Below, one piece after another: positions 11,913 through 24,165 of a stretch of DNA of 64,000 bases. The DNA lies in NCBI RefSeq assembly GCF_036588685.1, contig NC_086386.1, positions 23,022,931-23,086,930 on the forward strand. The letters run 5' to 3'. Position 1 is the stretch's first letter, and every line of letters starts with the position of its first letter. This DNA is from Mytilus trossulus (lineage: Eukaryota; Mollusca; Bivalvia; Mytilida; Mytilidae). Both the position numbers and the translations under genes were made by a program. The notes below the pieces were generated by a model. That model worked only from the letters and a program-made list of their open reading frames with translations. It had not been told where the DNA came from and did no database searches.

Positions 11913-14857
11913 TATTTCATCAAAGCATCAATAATTAAAGTGTTATGTCCAATGTCTTATCTTATGTCATACAAATAATGATAGTGTATCCAACTTTTGT
12001 CTGTAGAATATAATTTTGTTAATTAATTCAAATATTAATTAAAATTTTCGTCATTGAACACCTTTTAAATATATCCAGTAAATTCCTCTGCAATTCCATT
12101 ATTATTGAATTATGCATATGACAAGCGTTGATATCTAAGTGTCAGAATTCGTAGAACATATTACAGTCGCATGTTCATTCGTACAAATATTTACAGTGAT
12201 CGGCAGATCACATAAAACTGTTAAGACCTCACACATCGAAAGCAGATCGGACGTCCCGGGGAACACCCCCACTTTACTTTACCAAAAGTTAAATGTTCTG
12301 GGCAGCGGCTAAGTTGGAAGGTTGGATCACTTCACTCCATATTTACAAGATAAAAGTTAACCTTTTACAGAAGCTACTGAACCGTATGATTATCTTGTAT
12401 AATATACATTCAATGTTTAATATTGTTCGCTTGTAGCTTTGATTTACTAAACCGATATTTTTTAAAAGTTTATCCTATTTGTCGATATTCATTATGTGTA
12501 TAATACATGCCAACACTGATTTTAAACTATCCAGTAGCAAATTTGCTAAAATGTATGGAGGTTTATATTAAAAATGTAAAAGTGGCGGTCAGTCAGAGGC
12601 GTTTTATTAGATACTACTGGATTTACCACACACGTCGTTTGTTAAACTTGGCAAGTATACGAGATCAGGATGGGAAAGTTAAATGTTTTGAACCGTTACA
12701 CTTTTTTGCAATGAAATATGCAATGAAAATTATTTATTTCATCAATTTTTTTTATTCAAACAATATTAAAGTATTGAAATGCTATTGGTTTTTATTTATT
12801 TAAATATTTTGTATCAAACTATCTATCGATTTGATAGGAAGATTAGAATATGGAAATAAACATGTAATTAATTGTTAACCTGATACGTACATTATTTATG
12901 TTTACACTTAAATGACATACAGGTGTTTATAGAGAGACATTTCAATAAAGACAGTACTCTACTGGTTGTGTGCCACCTTTCTATCAAATAGGTATGGCAG
13001 GTCTACTTGAAGTGTCAACTACCATACCTTCTCTTGCCAATAATACATTACTAGCTGTGTCAAATTGTTCAATTGATCTTCCATAACGAGAAAGGGTAAC
13101 TTATAGATAATGTTTCAAATGTATTTTGATACGCTGTTTTCTTTTTATTAAATTCCCAAATGTAATTAATTTCAGGTATGAAGTGTAATTAGTCATTTAG
13201 CTAGTAGATATTTATAACATTTGTAAAACGATATATTTCAGCTATGATAACAACTGGTTTACATAGAGTTTCAAAATAAGTAGATATATTTGTAAAAATG
13301 TATGTACATTTGTTATATCAGATCCATCGGATTGGGAACTATAATATCAGGTACGCTAAAGTTATCGACTTAATGTTCCATTTACTTGTTAAAATGTATG
13401 ATATTCTCAGATATTATCATATAAAGCTAATTCATCTCTGCTTTTTCTTATCTCTTTTATTAATTTCCTAATAGAAATAAAAACCCATACAGTAAGAAGT
13501 TTTTTACATTTTGTTATATATTTTTTTTAATTCCTTTGGCAGAATGGATGTTTAGCTTTATTAAACCTGAATTCAGTGTTCTGTTCGTTGTTAATTTATA
13601 TCATAAGATGAATTTTGTAACGAATTTAAGTTTTTCTATGTTGGATTTTTTCTGAACGATTATTTAATTTTGTTGAACTATTTGTAGTTGAATGAAGATC
13701 AAATGAGTTATCTTTTGAAAATAAAGCTGGCATTTATGGGTCATGCTGTAAGGTTACGAAATAATTTTCTTCAATTAAATGTGGGGTGAATATTTTTTCT
13801 TTGACTCTTAAAATATTAATCCTTTGGCACTTGAGTTTGCCAATAATTAGATTAATTGTCAAATCTTATAACAATTTCAGCATGTATTATACGGCGTTCA
13901 TTATGTTAGGGAAACACTAAATATTTTGTAAAAGTTAATAAATTTAATAATGACGAAATTTGTCGTGCATGTCTTTAAATAGTAATAGTAATAGTAATAA
14001 TGATAATACTAATGATAACGGGCATTTCGAAGCTAAAACTCTCTATATATATATAAAGAATTAAACATCTGTTAAACAGAATTTCATTATATTATTTATG
14101 ATATCAAGACATATGAACGAAGGAATGTAATAAAAATCTCCGTAATGGTTACCAGTTGCGCTAATTGGAGCTTCCTTACAAATTGACGAATGGTACGTAT
14201 GCTTGACGAATCATACGTAAGACTCGTTTTAGGGATCTTTTATTTTGACATAATCACATAATTCTCATGGAACTTCGATTATCTACTAAGATCCATTACA
14301 CTAAATGCAACGACACTTATTAAATTATATTTTTTGTGAGATATAGGATTTGGGACGTTCACTAGGTAAAATATAATACCACCAGGTGAAAGAATATAAC
14401 TTTACAAAATATACTTAATATAGGGAAGACAGAAGAAAACATACTCCTTATAACAAAACACAAAACGTGTCCAAACCACCTCCCCCCAAAAAAAAATTTC
14501 AAAAAAATACAATATTGCATTATTTAACCAAAGTAATACCACTGCAAATGCATTGTTCACTTCCCTGAGAAAAATTAAGAAAACAGTAAAAAATACAAAA
14601 TACTTTCCTTAATTCAATATTTGCAACGCCCACAATAATAAAATGAAAAACAATATGACCATCATACTATGTCATAGACATTTGCAATCATGTGCACCAT
14701 ATTTAACTTGTGATTATTCTGCCTGTAATGGTCGTCTTTAATTGACAATAAAATATATTTGATTTATTTAGGTGCTCATTTAATAATTTATGAATCACCG
14801 CCTCTCCCTGGTTAATATTCATTGTACTATGTGGTGTGTCCATACACCAGAGTTAGT
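11913..14857. other. No recognised gene; one GC-richer patch
   Basis: 12215-12335 is GC-richer (CAGATCGGACGTCCCGGGG; GGGCAGCGGCTAAGTTGG) and unlike its surroundings, but I cannot name it. An ATG frame at 12507-12803 (98 codons) is not recognised and ends in a T-rich hydrophobic run. Direct repeats of TGACGAAT.GTACGTA lie near 14184 and 14203. Confidence 0.45.
13977..14020 (+). repeat. TAA/TAG-type microsatellite
   Basis: AATAGTAATAGTAATAGTAA followed by diverged AATGATAATACTAATGATAA units. Confidence 0.8.
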
Positions 14858-15056
14858 AGATATAGGAAGATGTGGTGTGAGTGCCAATGAGACAACTCTC
14901 CATCCAGTGTCTTTTATGGGACTGTTTTTATAGCGTATGATTGTGTTTTGGTACTGAACATTCATGAAATATTACCCACTTGACGTCTATGCGTTTATCT
15001 CCCAAGCATGTTGTGTATTTAAACGTCATTATGAATCCACAACCATAACTCCCTCC

Positions 15057-15133
15057 CACAGGCGGTTTTCCTATATACCTTTATATAACTATAAGGATAT
15101 ATAGGAAATATTTTTCTGAGACGAGTGCCTGTG
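15057..15133. mobile_element. Truncated MITE of the same family
   Basis: The right TIR TGAGACGAGTGCCTGTG is intact (15117-15133). The left end keeps only CACAGGC. The interior forms a hairpin (CCTATATACCTTTATA against TATAAGGATATATAGG). Confidence 0.65.
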
Positions 15134-15203
15134 TCCCTCCCCCTATTGTTCTCATAACTTTTTGTTTGGTTTTCCTCTCGTCTTAGTCATTGAATGCATG
15201 TTT

Positions 15204-15946
15204 AAGGTTTATGTACCCTTCTGTAGCCATTTTTGTACGAACTTTTCAAAATTCAATTGTATCAAAACTACAGATATAATGAATAATAGAGATAAACCAT
15301 TTTGTACATATTCCAAGGGGAAACTTGATGCAAAGTATTTTTTTTACTGTTCCATTGCATTTAATAGAAATAGAGGAGTTTGTGGCAAATAAATCAACAT
15401 TTTTATAGAAAATCCACAGCCTTTATTCTTGTACTCTCATATTTTGCAATTTGATGACTGATAGATATAGGATTATTGCATGCAGTGCTAGCATTGATTT
15501 CCTTAAAACAATTTTATAAATGTAGTTATTGGTTAAAACAAATATAAATATGGCCAAAGCAAGTACACCTTTTAGAGTGCGCTCGACTTTAGTCACTCAG
15601 CACGAGGTTTTTTGGAATTTACAGGTTGCTTAGAACTTTTTGTCATAAATAAACACTAGCACATCATAGAAAATCAAGTGAGTAATTTATGTTTCAAATT
15701 TTAAAACAAAAATCTCTGTATTAAAGGCTGTGGATTTTCTACAAAAATCTTGATTTATTTTCCACAAAGTCCTCTTTTTCTATCAAATGCAACGAAACAG
15801 TAAAAAAAATTGCCTTTGCATCAAGTTTCCCCTTGGAATATGTACTAAATGGCCTATCTCTATTATTCATTATATCTGTAGTTTTGATACATTTGAGGTT
15901 TGAAAAATTCGTACAAAAATGGCTACAGAAGGGTACATAAACCCTT
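15204..15946. repeat. Large foldback: two ~225-bp inverted arms around a ~290-bp spacer
   Basis: Arms 15204-15426 and 15720-15946 are reverse complements at roughly 90 percent by eye. Shared blocks include TATGTACCCTTCTGTAGCCA, ATTCCAAGGGGAAACTTGA and AAAATCCACAGCCTTTA. The spacer (15427-15719) is unlike either arm. This may be a foldback transposon or an inverted duplication; no clear target duplication is seen. Confidence 0.85.
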
Positions 15947-17164
15947 TGTTACGTTCATATTTAACTGAATTTGCAATTAAAGTATCAGTTTCACAATTTT
16001 GTTGCCTGCGATCACAAGATTCACATTGCTTTTCGTCATTTACCATTACATTAATTAAAAAAAACTTTATCACAAAATCTGTTTTCCTACATTTATTTCA
16101 CATTGCTTTTCCAAAACATTGTAGCATCCTTGATTTTCAAATCTCAATGATCAACGTTGAGAATTTGCTAAAACGGTACTCATAAAATATAAAAATAAAT
16201 GTTAACCTTGTCGTTAATCGATTAAGGCACTAAAATAATGCCCTTAAAATATTTATTGTGGAACTCGTGCTTCAAAAATTCCCGCGAACATGTATATGAT
16301 CGTGGTTTACGTAGGTAAGGTAAGTGTATTGACACTATTTTTCTTTATTTTCTGATTTTAAAAGTGTGAATTATTTGCGATATGCTTATTTTTGAAAGTT
16401 AAATTTGATTCAGTACAAATGCTGTTTTACCGGATAATACAAAGACTCTTTTAACTGTAATTGTGGAAATTTAATACTTGCTCCATTTAAGTTCGTTCGT
16501 ACCTTTCGTCAATTTGTAAGAAAGCTCTAGTGTGCGCATTCGTATATCTAAAATGGTGTGCACGATTGAAAAAAGTTCAATGAAATACAAAAGAATAAAG
16601 CGGGAATATAATGACAACTAAGTAATCTGTAATTGACAACTTAATCAGAAGGACAGGATAACAAGAAGGTAATGAAAAATACACAAGTCGAGGAAACGTC
16701 AGATGACATATTAGCGTATTTATAGGACATTTTAGCGAAAAAATGGACTTTTTAACGCCGAAGTATGACCCATTTTAGAAGATTTTTAACTTATTTTAGA
16801 GTCTATTTATATGATCAATGCCTATTGTAGATGAATATTTTAAACCTGACAGAAGTTATGAATGATAATGCCGATAGAATCAATAAAGAACCGTTTATAA
16901 AAGTAGAATTACAACACAACACCAAACGTTTAAAAGGTTATAACTGAAATGTTACCAATCTGTTCTAGTCTTAATTCTATATTAGAAGAGAACGTACATA
17001 AAGGTCTCTTGATAATACCCCCTGTGCAGTATTGTTCATAAAATTGGATCAGGAACTGTTATTTTTCTTGATTTTGTCTAGAGTGAGGTGCACATTCATC
17101 TACACTTCTTATTTTGATAAATGTTGTTGTTTTCTATTTGATTATTATGCAGAAAAACGTATAA
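15947..17164. other. No recognisable feature
   Basis: AT-rich. The frame 15919-16185 starts in the foldback arm and is probably chance. Confidence 0.55.
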
Positions 17165-17285
17165 TATAAAACAGAAGATGTGGTATGATTGCCAATGAGA
17201 CAACTGTCCACAAGATACCAAAATGACTCAGACATTAACAACTATAGGTCTCCGTACGGCCTTCAACAATGAGCAGTATTCCCAT
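17165..17285 (+). repeat. Dispersed repeat D
   Basis: AGATGTGGTATGATTGCCAA, TGAGACAACTGTCCACAAGA and GTACGGCCTTCAACAATGAG define the family. Confidence 0.75.
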
Positions 17286-17639
17286 AATTAACCAAACTGT
17301 AAATGCAAAAAAATAAAAAATTGAACCAAAACAGCTAAAACATTGGACCAGTAGAAATTAATTACTGTTCGTGGATTTAGTATGATGAATATCATTCCAC
17401 TAAGAAGGTTTGTGCTAAAACTGGGTATCGAAAATGCATGTGAAGGGATTAAACCTGCGCTAAAATGGACTATAATGTTTGCACTTAATGTCCCCTGGTT
17501 GTTCAAAATGTGTCGTTAAAATTTGGTGCGCCTCTAACAAAAACATGAAACCAAACAAGACAACGACGACAGTCTACAATACCCTACACTTAAAAAAAAA
17601 TACAGATAGAATTTAAAAGAACCTTATTGCAAAAATGCG

Positions 17640-18190
17640 ATGGACGTCCCGAACGGAAAATCAACTACTGATCCATTTGTGGCATTCATCTAGTTGCTCG
17701 TGGTAGTTAAAACAATTTTATTTCGTTAGAAAGAGTTTGTATACGACTGAAAACATTTTTTTTTGCTCTACACTACGATGGAGTCGTCGTCATCTGCGTC
17801 GTCTCGTCTGACTCGTCGTCGTACGAAGACACATTTGGTTTCCGCACAATTACTTTAGTTTAGGTGAATGGATATCTATGGTATTAAAAAAAGGTTTCAA
17901 TATCACAAAAGGAAGGTTGGGGTTGATTTTGGGTATTTTTATCTAATCAGTTTAGGAATTAGAGGTCAAAACAAGCATTTTTGTAGTTTCCGGACAATAA
18001 CTTGTGCGTAAGTGTATGGATGTTTCTGACATTGTACCACATGGTTTCATATCACAAAGAGAAGGTTGGGATTGAGTTTTGGGCCAAAAATATGCATTTT
18101 TGGGGGTAATTGCTCCAAAGGAGTGGGGTCCAATTTTTTTTGGGGTTTCATTTTTTTCTCATATTTTTTTTTTCTCCAAAGGAAATCATA
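17640..18190 (+). repeat. Dispersed repeat with two internal related blocks
   Basis: TATCACAAAAGGAAGGTTGG and TATCACAAAGAGAAGGTTGG (about 17900 and 18051), each preceded by a TTTCCG.ACAAT block, show an internal duplication of about 150 bases. Upstream, 17778-17825 is rich in GTCGTC. Confidence 0.55.
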
Positions 18191-18509
18191 AAATGTACAG
18201 TACTAGTATTGAGCAATATCTTTTGAAATTCATTGACCAAATAAATATTGTGTCATATACTTTTTGTATGTCAAATATTTAAACACAATTCAAATTCAGT
18301 ATCAAGCTTAAATATTGTGTCCCAAAAATCCCTGATTATTCAGGGTTCGACCTAAAAAATCTTAAATCTTGTATTTAAAAAAGCAGTCAAAACCCTTGTA
18401 AAATATGTAAAACGACGAAAATCCAAGCTACAATGATTAAAACGCACAGAATACGCTAGCTTTTGTTTATCACGTGTTTCTCTTAACAAATAAAACTATT
18501 GATGACGTA
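18191..18509. other. No recognisable feature
   Basis: AT-rich spacer between two dispersed repeats. Confidence 0.6.
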
Positions 18510-18905
18510 TATATAATATTTAGTCCTGGTATCTATGATGAGTTTATTTACAACCACTGGGTCGATGCCACTGCTGGTGGTGATTTAATTCCCTGAGGGT
18601 ATCACAAGCCCAGTGGTCAGCACTGTTTGTGCTGACATGAATCATCATTGATATTGTTATATTTATAAAGTAACTGTTTAAAAAATTTAGAATTATTTGA
18701 AATACTAAGGCTTTTCTACTTCAGGCATAGATTACTTTAGCTAGCTGTATTTGGCAAAACTTTTAGGAATTTTGGTCCTCAATGCTCTTTAACTTTTTGG
18801 CCTTTTTCACTTTTTTGGATTCGAGCGTCACTGATGAATCTTTTGTAGACGAATGCGCGTCTGGTGTATATATAAAATGTAGTCCTGGTATCTATGATGA
18901 GTTTG
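18510..18905 (+). repeat. Dispersed repeat A, nearly complete copy after a solo end
   Basis: 18510-18545 is a solo right end. 18550-18905 runs from CACTGGGTCGATGCCACTGC through GGTATCACAAGCCCAGTGGT and TTAGGAATTTTGGTCCTCAA to TATCTATGATGAGTTTG. This is the best copy for defining the family (about 355 bases). Confidence 0.75.
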
Positions 18906-19089
18906 TTGATATCATTGCTGTTAATAATTCCATGTTAGAAGAAAAGGGAAGGTTATTATAGTGTTAACACATGGAACATGTCTGTGTTTACTTCTTAACC
19001 AGATATTCCATAACGGCATAGCAAATCATGCATCATCTATCAAACTACCATTGTGAAGGCTTGGTGCTGGTAAAAATGTAAATTCAGAG

Positions 19090-19700
19090 TTTCAAACAAT
19101 TAAAAACATATTCTTCAGAGAACAATTGAAGGTCTTTCCACCTCGATAATAAAAATGAAATTGTAAAAACCGACGTTAGAAAATGTCACTCCGTATTGAT
19201 ATCATGTGGTCAATCAAACTGATATAAGATAAATAAGATCAATAGGTTTATGCAGAAAACTTTAATTGTATAATAATGAACTAGAAAGAAATTTAGCAGA
19301 GGTCAAAATTTAGAACGTCCAATTGACCTTTGACCTTGACCTCAATTTTGAGGTCATTTGTCAGTGAAATCAAATTAAAGATCCCAGGTCAATCACTTCT
19401 ATGGTTGTGGAGAAATACTGATTTCATATACAAAAGGGGAGAAAACTCCTATAAGGGTTAATCAAAATTCTTCGACTTAAATAGATTGAAGATGCGCCTT
19501 TTTGTAAACAGTTGTTTGGCAAATACATCTTATCATTTACCGTCACAGTTTCTTTGAAATAACGATAACAAGCAAAATTCATAATTTATAACATGACCGT
19601 GACCTTTGACCTTGACCTCAATTTCCTTCAAATGGACCTAGGACTTCATATCAAAAGACTGTAGGCCTCTACGACTTATAACGTATAACGAAAAGTGGAA
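19090..19700 (+). repeat. Dispersed repeat carrying clustered AGGTCA half-sites
   Basis: Two 21-base blocks (19324-19344 and 19600-19620) are identical and on the - strand read AGGTCA three times, the first pair adjacent and the next after a single A. The rest is AT-rich repeat sequence. Confidence 0.55.
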
Positions 19701-19779
19701 AGACCTAATAATCTCAACTGAAAAGAAGTATCACAAAATTATTGTTTATTGTCGAAAAACAAATGACGTGGATATGATT

Positions 19780-20300
19780 AAAGGCAACAGTAGTATACCG
19801 CTGTTCGAAAGTCATAAATCAATTGAGAGTAAACAAATCCGGGTTACAAACTAAAACTGCGGGACACACATCAATTTTAAGTCTTAGAGAAAAAAAACAA
19901 CGAAAGTGGAACAAAAAATACGACAATGCAACACACACAGAAACGAAATATAAGATAACAACTGCCATTTTTCTTACTTGGCACAGGCCATTTTAATAAA
20001 AAATAATGGGTTGAACCTGGAATGCCGCTAGCCAAACCTCGCACTTGTATGGCAATGTTAAATATAACATTAAATCGACATAAACACTACATGACCGGAC
20101 TACAGTATAAATAAATGCAAGAACATTACAGACAGAGAAATACACAAATAAACATTAAAATATGACATTTCGACATGCATATAGTCTTCAAAGGTACCAG
20201 GCTGATAATTCAATACACCACACGTGACTTTCGTCTTGCATAAGCACGTACAAGTTATGTTGTAATATTCAATTTGAACCAAAAAAATGACAATAAAAAT
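19780..20300 (+). repeat. Dispersed repeat B, longest copy
   Basis: Begins GGCAACAGTAGTATACCGCT, then CAAATCCGGGTTACAAACTA, AACGAAATATAAGATAACA, CATTTTTCTTACTTGGCACA, TATGGCAATGTTAAATATAA and CATTACAGACAGAGAAATAC. It ends beside a repeat A-type terminus (GGTACCAGGCTGATAATTC). Confidence 0.7.
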
Positions 20301-20804
20301 TAAGGAACACCTGTGATCAACATCTGTTTTGGATTTGGTTTGTATTGCTCAGTCTTGAGTTTTCTATGTTATGTTCTTCGTAATGTTGTTTGTTTTTCAT
20401 CTGTTCTTCTTTTTTAAACCATGACGTTAACGGTTTGTTTTCATTATGTGAGTTTCAGTTTCTCTCAGTGTCATTATTGTCATGTTGACAAAGCAGTTCT
20501 CGCTTCTTTTGGAGTTCATTCGATACCTTGAGTTTCTGTGTGTTACGTTAATCTCGTCATAATCGTTTTACGAGATTTTAATATTGGCAAACTTATTGTC
20601 GCCTCAATATATAAGGCATCGACAATTACAGCCAAATAAGCCAAACAATTCTTTGTATTTATGAGAACAAAAATAAGTAATTTGTTCGATTAGTTTATTA
20701 TTTCATTTGAAAGCAAGTGTTGGAAATAGGTTTAAGTAGAGTGAATAGTTAATAATAGATTATAATTTAATATGCCAGACAGCGTTTCGTTTACATAGAT
20801 ATAG

Positions 20805-21005
20805 GCAACAGTAGTATACCTCTGTTCAAATTCATAAATTGAAAGAGAAGAAACAAATCCGGGTTGCAAACTAAAACTGAGGGAAACTTGTCAAATATAA
20901 GAGAACTACGACACGACAGAGACTCAACACCGAAATGTTACACACACATAAACGAATTATAATGTAACAATGGCCATTTTCCTGACCTGATACAGGGCAT
21001 TTACA
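20805..21005 (+). repeat. Dispersed repeat B
   Basis: GGCAACAGTAGTATACCTCT to CCATTTTCCTGACCTGATAC, joined at its end to a repeat A copy. Confidence 0.7.
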
Positions 21006-21009
21006 TAGT

Positions 21010-21250
21010 TTCATCAGTTACGATCAGATCAAAATAGTTCTAATGCCAAACAAGTTCTAAGTTAAAGAGCATTGACGATCCAACATGCCAAATAAATTGC
21101 GCCAAATACTGCTAAGGTCATCAATGCCAGGGATAAGACAATCATTGGGTTTTTTTAGAAAAAAATCAAAGTTTTTGTAACAGAAAATTTATAAAAATGA
21201 CCATATAATTGATATTCATGTCAACACCGAAGTGCAGACTACTATGCTGA
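21010..21250 (-). repeat. Dispersed repeat A, diverged
   Basis: AGTTAAAGAGCATTGACGAT, AATACTGCTAAGGTCATCAA and CAACACCGAAGTGCAGACTA match the family in reverse orientation. It directly follows a repeat B copy, as at 20170-20250. Confidence 0.65.
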
Positions 21251-22229
21251 GTTTTTAATCTGTCACAATGGGTTCTACATTTAATCATAAACTGAGTCAA
21301 TAATGAAGAGAAACGACATTTAAAGGTTTTAATTTTTTGCACTATTATAAAATTGAAGTTTTATTAGACCGACTTACTGATACAACATGATACATTGACA
21401 AGCAGAATACCCAAATAAAGTCACAATCATTGATATTGAAAAGTTCACAGTATGCAAATTTTTCCTTAAAAAAATAATGAAGAATTGTTTAATCAACCTT
21501 AAAATAATTTGTTAATATTTTAATACCTCACTTAGTATGGCGGACTCATTTATAATATCACGCACCTGTTCAAAATCATACGAAATGGTCTCTTATGTAT
21601 GCATTTATTAATAATATATTGACATCTTTATATACATTTTGTACTCTATTACGCCAATCAATTGTTGGTTTATTATTATTTCTTAAATGTAATATTTTTT
21701 TTTAATTTATAGATATTACTTTAACAAATATACTTTATAATATGATTAAGAGTACTTTCTTTCAGGAATTCTTAAATTTGATGATTTTTGTATATGTAAT
21801 AACGATTCTATAATAGTATATATTTATAAAGTTTGAAAGTAGAAAATGGTCGCAACGTTTAGTTGTAGAACATTATTTCAGTTAAAAAAAAACTATGTAT
21901 TGCATAAAAAATGGAAAGGTAAATATTTTGTTTTATAGTTTAAATACGATCGATTGATCTGTACTTATACATCCCGTCATGGTGTCATTGTAAATGTTTG
22001 TTTATATATCTGTGTGTTTGTATAGTGAAATAGGATAATAACACAACGTTGACTTCTGTATCCCTATTTTTGACTTTTTTGCCTATTATGTCTGTTTATT
22101 TTGTTCACAAATCATTTTCACTCAAATGGAATTTTATACGTCTGTCATTTAAGTGAGAGATTGAGCTAGCTATAAAACAAGGTTTAATCCACCATTTTCA
22201 ACATAAGAAAATGTCTGTACCAAGTAAGT
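21251..22229. other. No recognisable feature
   Basis: AT-rich, no coding-like frame; TATACATCCCGTCATGG near 21968 recurs in diverged form near 27063. Confidence 0.5.
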
Positions 22230-22370
22230 AATATGACAGTTGTTGTCCATTCGTATTATGTGTATGTGCTTTTGATTTTGCCATTTGATTAGGGACTTTC
22301 CGTTTTTGATTTTTTTCGGAGTTCGGTATTTTTGTGATTTTACTTTTTCTCATTTAATCACGTATATTCA
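22230..22370 (+). repeat. Dispersed repeat C
   Basis: TATGACAGTTGTTGTCCATT, TTTTGATTTTGCCATTTGAT and GAGTTCGGTATTTTTGTGAT. A reverse copy follows 290 bases later, so the two could fold on each other. Confidence 0.65.
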
Positions 22371-22514
22371 CATACCATTCTTTTCTTATATGCCTGACAC
22401 AATAAACCAGTAAACCATTTTTGAATTTTTCACAATTTTGCTGGAGGGATCAAAATAATGACCCTCGAGAATACGTAGTTTTTACTGTTTTCCTTGTTGG
22501 AGTTATAAAATACA

Positions 22515-22655
22515 CTCATCATAGATATCAGGGTTTTTGATGTTCGTGCTGCTCATTTCGTCTTGAATTAGATATATAAAGCCGAATAAAGCTTTAGGTT
22601 AAGGAACATTGGGGGTCCAAAATTCCGACAATTTTTGCCAGCTAAGCTTTTCTAA
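22515..22655 (-). repeat. Dispersed repeat A, fragment
   Basis: CACTCATCATAGATATCAGG and AACATTGGGGGTCCAAAATT match in reverse orientation; the copy is degraded. Confidence 0.55.
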
Positions 22656-22900
22656 AAAATAAAATCACAAAAAATACTGAACTCCAAGGAAAATTCAAGT
22701 CAGAAAGTCATTTATTAAATGGCAAAATCAAATGATAAAACACTTCAAACGAATGGACAACAACTGTCAAATTCCTGTTTTGGTACAGGCATTATTAAAT
22801 GTAGAAAATGTCGGATTGAACCTGTTTTTTTAGCACTAAACCTCTCACGTGTACGACAGTCGCATCAAATTCCATTTTATTGACATCGATGCGTGAACCT
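22655..22900 (-). repeat. Dispersed repeat C, reverse, with extended tail
   Basis: AAAATACTGAACTCCAAGG, AATGGACAACAACTGTCAAA and ACTAAACCTCTCACGTGTAC match in reverse. Confidence 0.65.
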
Positions 22901-22914
22901 AACAAAGACACAAT

Positions 22915-23005
22915 AGGGTTACAACAGCTACAAGAGCGCCATCAAAATCTGGGGGTGCTCCGGAAGTGTATGCAGGACTTGCTCCACATCTGGCACCCGT
23001 CGTGT
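22915..23005 (-). mobile_element. Penelope-like 3' tail remnant (copy 4)
   Basis: A short diverged match to the tail core: GTGCTCCGGAAG, CTTGCTCCACATCTGG and CACCCGTCGTGTAGC on the + strand. It is third in a same-orientation row of tails within 1.3 kb. Confidence 0.5.
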
Positions 23006-23228
23006 AGCTAAACAAAATATTGTAATTTTATATGCATTTTTCCGTTCTGTTGCTGGCGGAATGTTAGTCACTCAAACTACTCTAAAAATAGGTTTGAGAC
23101 TAAAGCTTCCTTGACGGATCAGTATTAAGAGTGTTTTTTTTATTTTTTTGATCCCTTATTATATTTTGATGCCATATTTTTATAATTTTTCTGATTTCCA
23201 GAAACATGTACAGTGTCATCATTCAATT

Positions 23229-23436
23229 AAAAAAAAGGGGCGAAAGATACCAGAAACTGACAACGCTATGACAAACAGACATGCAATAGTACACACAACA
23301 CAAAACTATAAAAAAAAATATGCAACATGAACCCCAACGCAAACTAGGAGTGATAACAGGTGCTCCGGAAGGGTAAAAAGATCCTGCTCCACATGTGCCA
23401 TCCTTCGTGTTAGTACAATCCCGGTAAACAATTCCA
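23229..23436 (-). mobile_element. Penelope-like 3' tail fragment (copy 3)
   Basis: It shares with copies 1 and 2 the GTGCTCCGGAAGGG and CTGCTCCACATG blocks and the flanking CAATAGTACACA region on the + strand reading. It is more diverged, and only the tail is present. Confidence 0.6.
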
Positions 23437-23756
23437 GGTTTTGCAGGAGTACACAAGATATTATATATGGTTCAGTTATCAACGGAACAATCTTAAAATA
23501 TCGATATCAGTATCGACATCGTCGCAGTCAATTTTATTATAATCACCAGCTCATTAGTCTTTGATTCGGTACTGACTTATTAAGACTTTAAATAAGATTA
23601 TGTATTGATGAATTTAGCAATTATCAACAAAAATTAAAGTTTCAAATTTCTCATGCAAAGTTGACCTTAGATGAATATTGTCATTCTTTTATGTTCTATT
23701 TGGTCATATAGCTATTTACGTATTTGTATAGTTATATATCCTTGGCGTTGAGGTGT

Positions 23757-24165
23757 AAAAGAGGGACCAAAGATACCAAAGGGACAGTCAAACTCGTAAA
23801 TCTAAAACAAACTGACAACGTCATGGCTAAAAATGAAAAAGACAAACAGAAAACAATAGTACACATGACACAACATAGATAACTAAAGAATAAACAACAC
23901 GAACCCCACCAAAAACTAGGGGTGATCTCAGGTGCTCCGGAAGGGTAAGCAGATCCTGCTCCACATGCGGCACCCGTCGTGTTGCTTATGTGATTACAAA
24001 TCCGGTAAAAAAGTCTAATTCGGTAGGTCAAATTCATGAAAGGGAAGGGGGTTGTAGTTACGACGTAAGGAACATATCCGATATCATTTGTGAAACGGTT
24101 ATTCCATAACGGTCAACCAACTCGTGATGGCGTCCGTAAAATTTACGAAGGGATGATTTCAACTT
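23757..24165 (-). mobile_element. 5'-truncated Penelope-like element (copy 2)
   Basis: Reverse complement of the last part of copy 1: it begins at AAGTTGAAATCATCCC (24165) within the end of the coding region and finishes at the same 3' boundary. The C-terminal coding part (KFYGRHHELVDRYG) and the whole 3' tail are present at high identity. Severe 5' truncation is typical of target-primed retrotransposition. Confidence 0.7.

Noticed and set aside
15162..15392. 76-residue frame and its counterpart at 15919-16185 as genes
   Set aside because: Both fall in the arms of the foldback and read different strands of the same sequence; neither shows a coding signature.
23223..24037. 77- and 101-residue - strand frames with shared SFYPSGAP / SAYPSGAP stretches
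   Set aside because: The shared protein similarity is a by-product of both being copies of the Penelope-like 3' untranslated tail in a frame unrelated to the RT.
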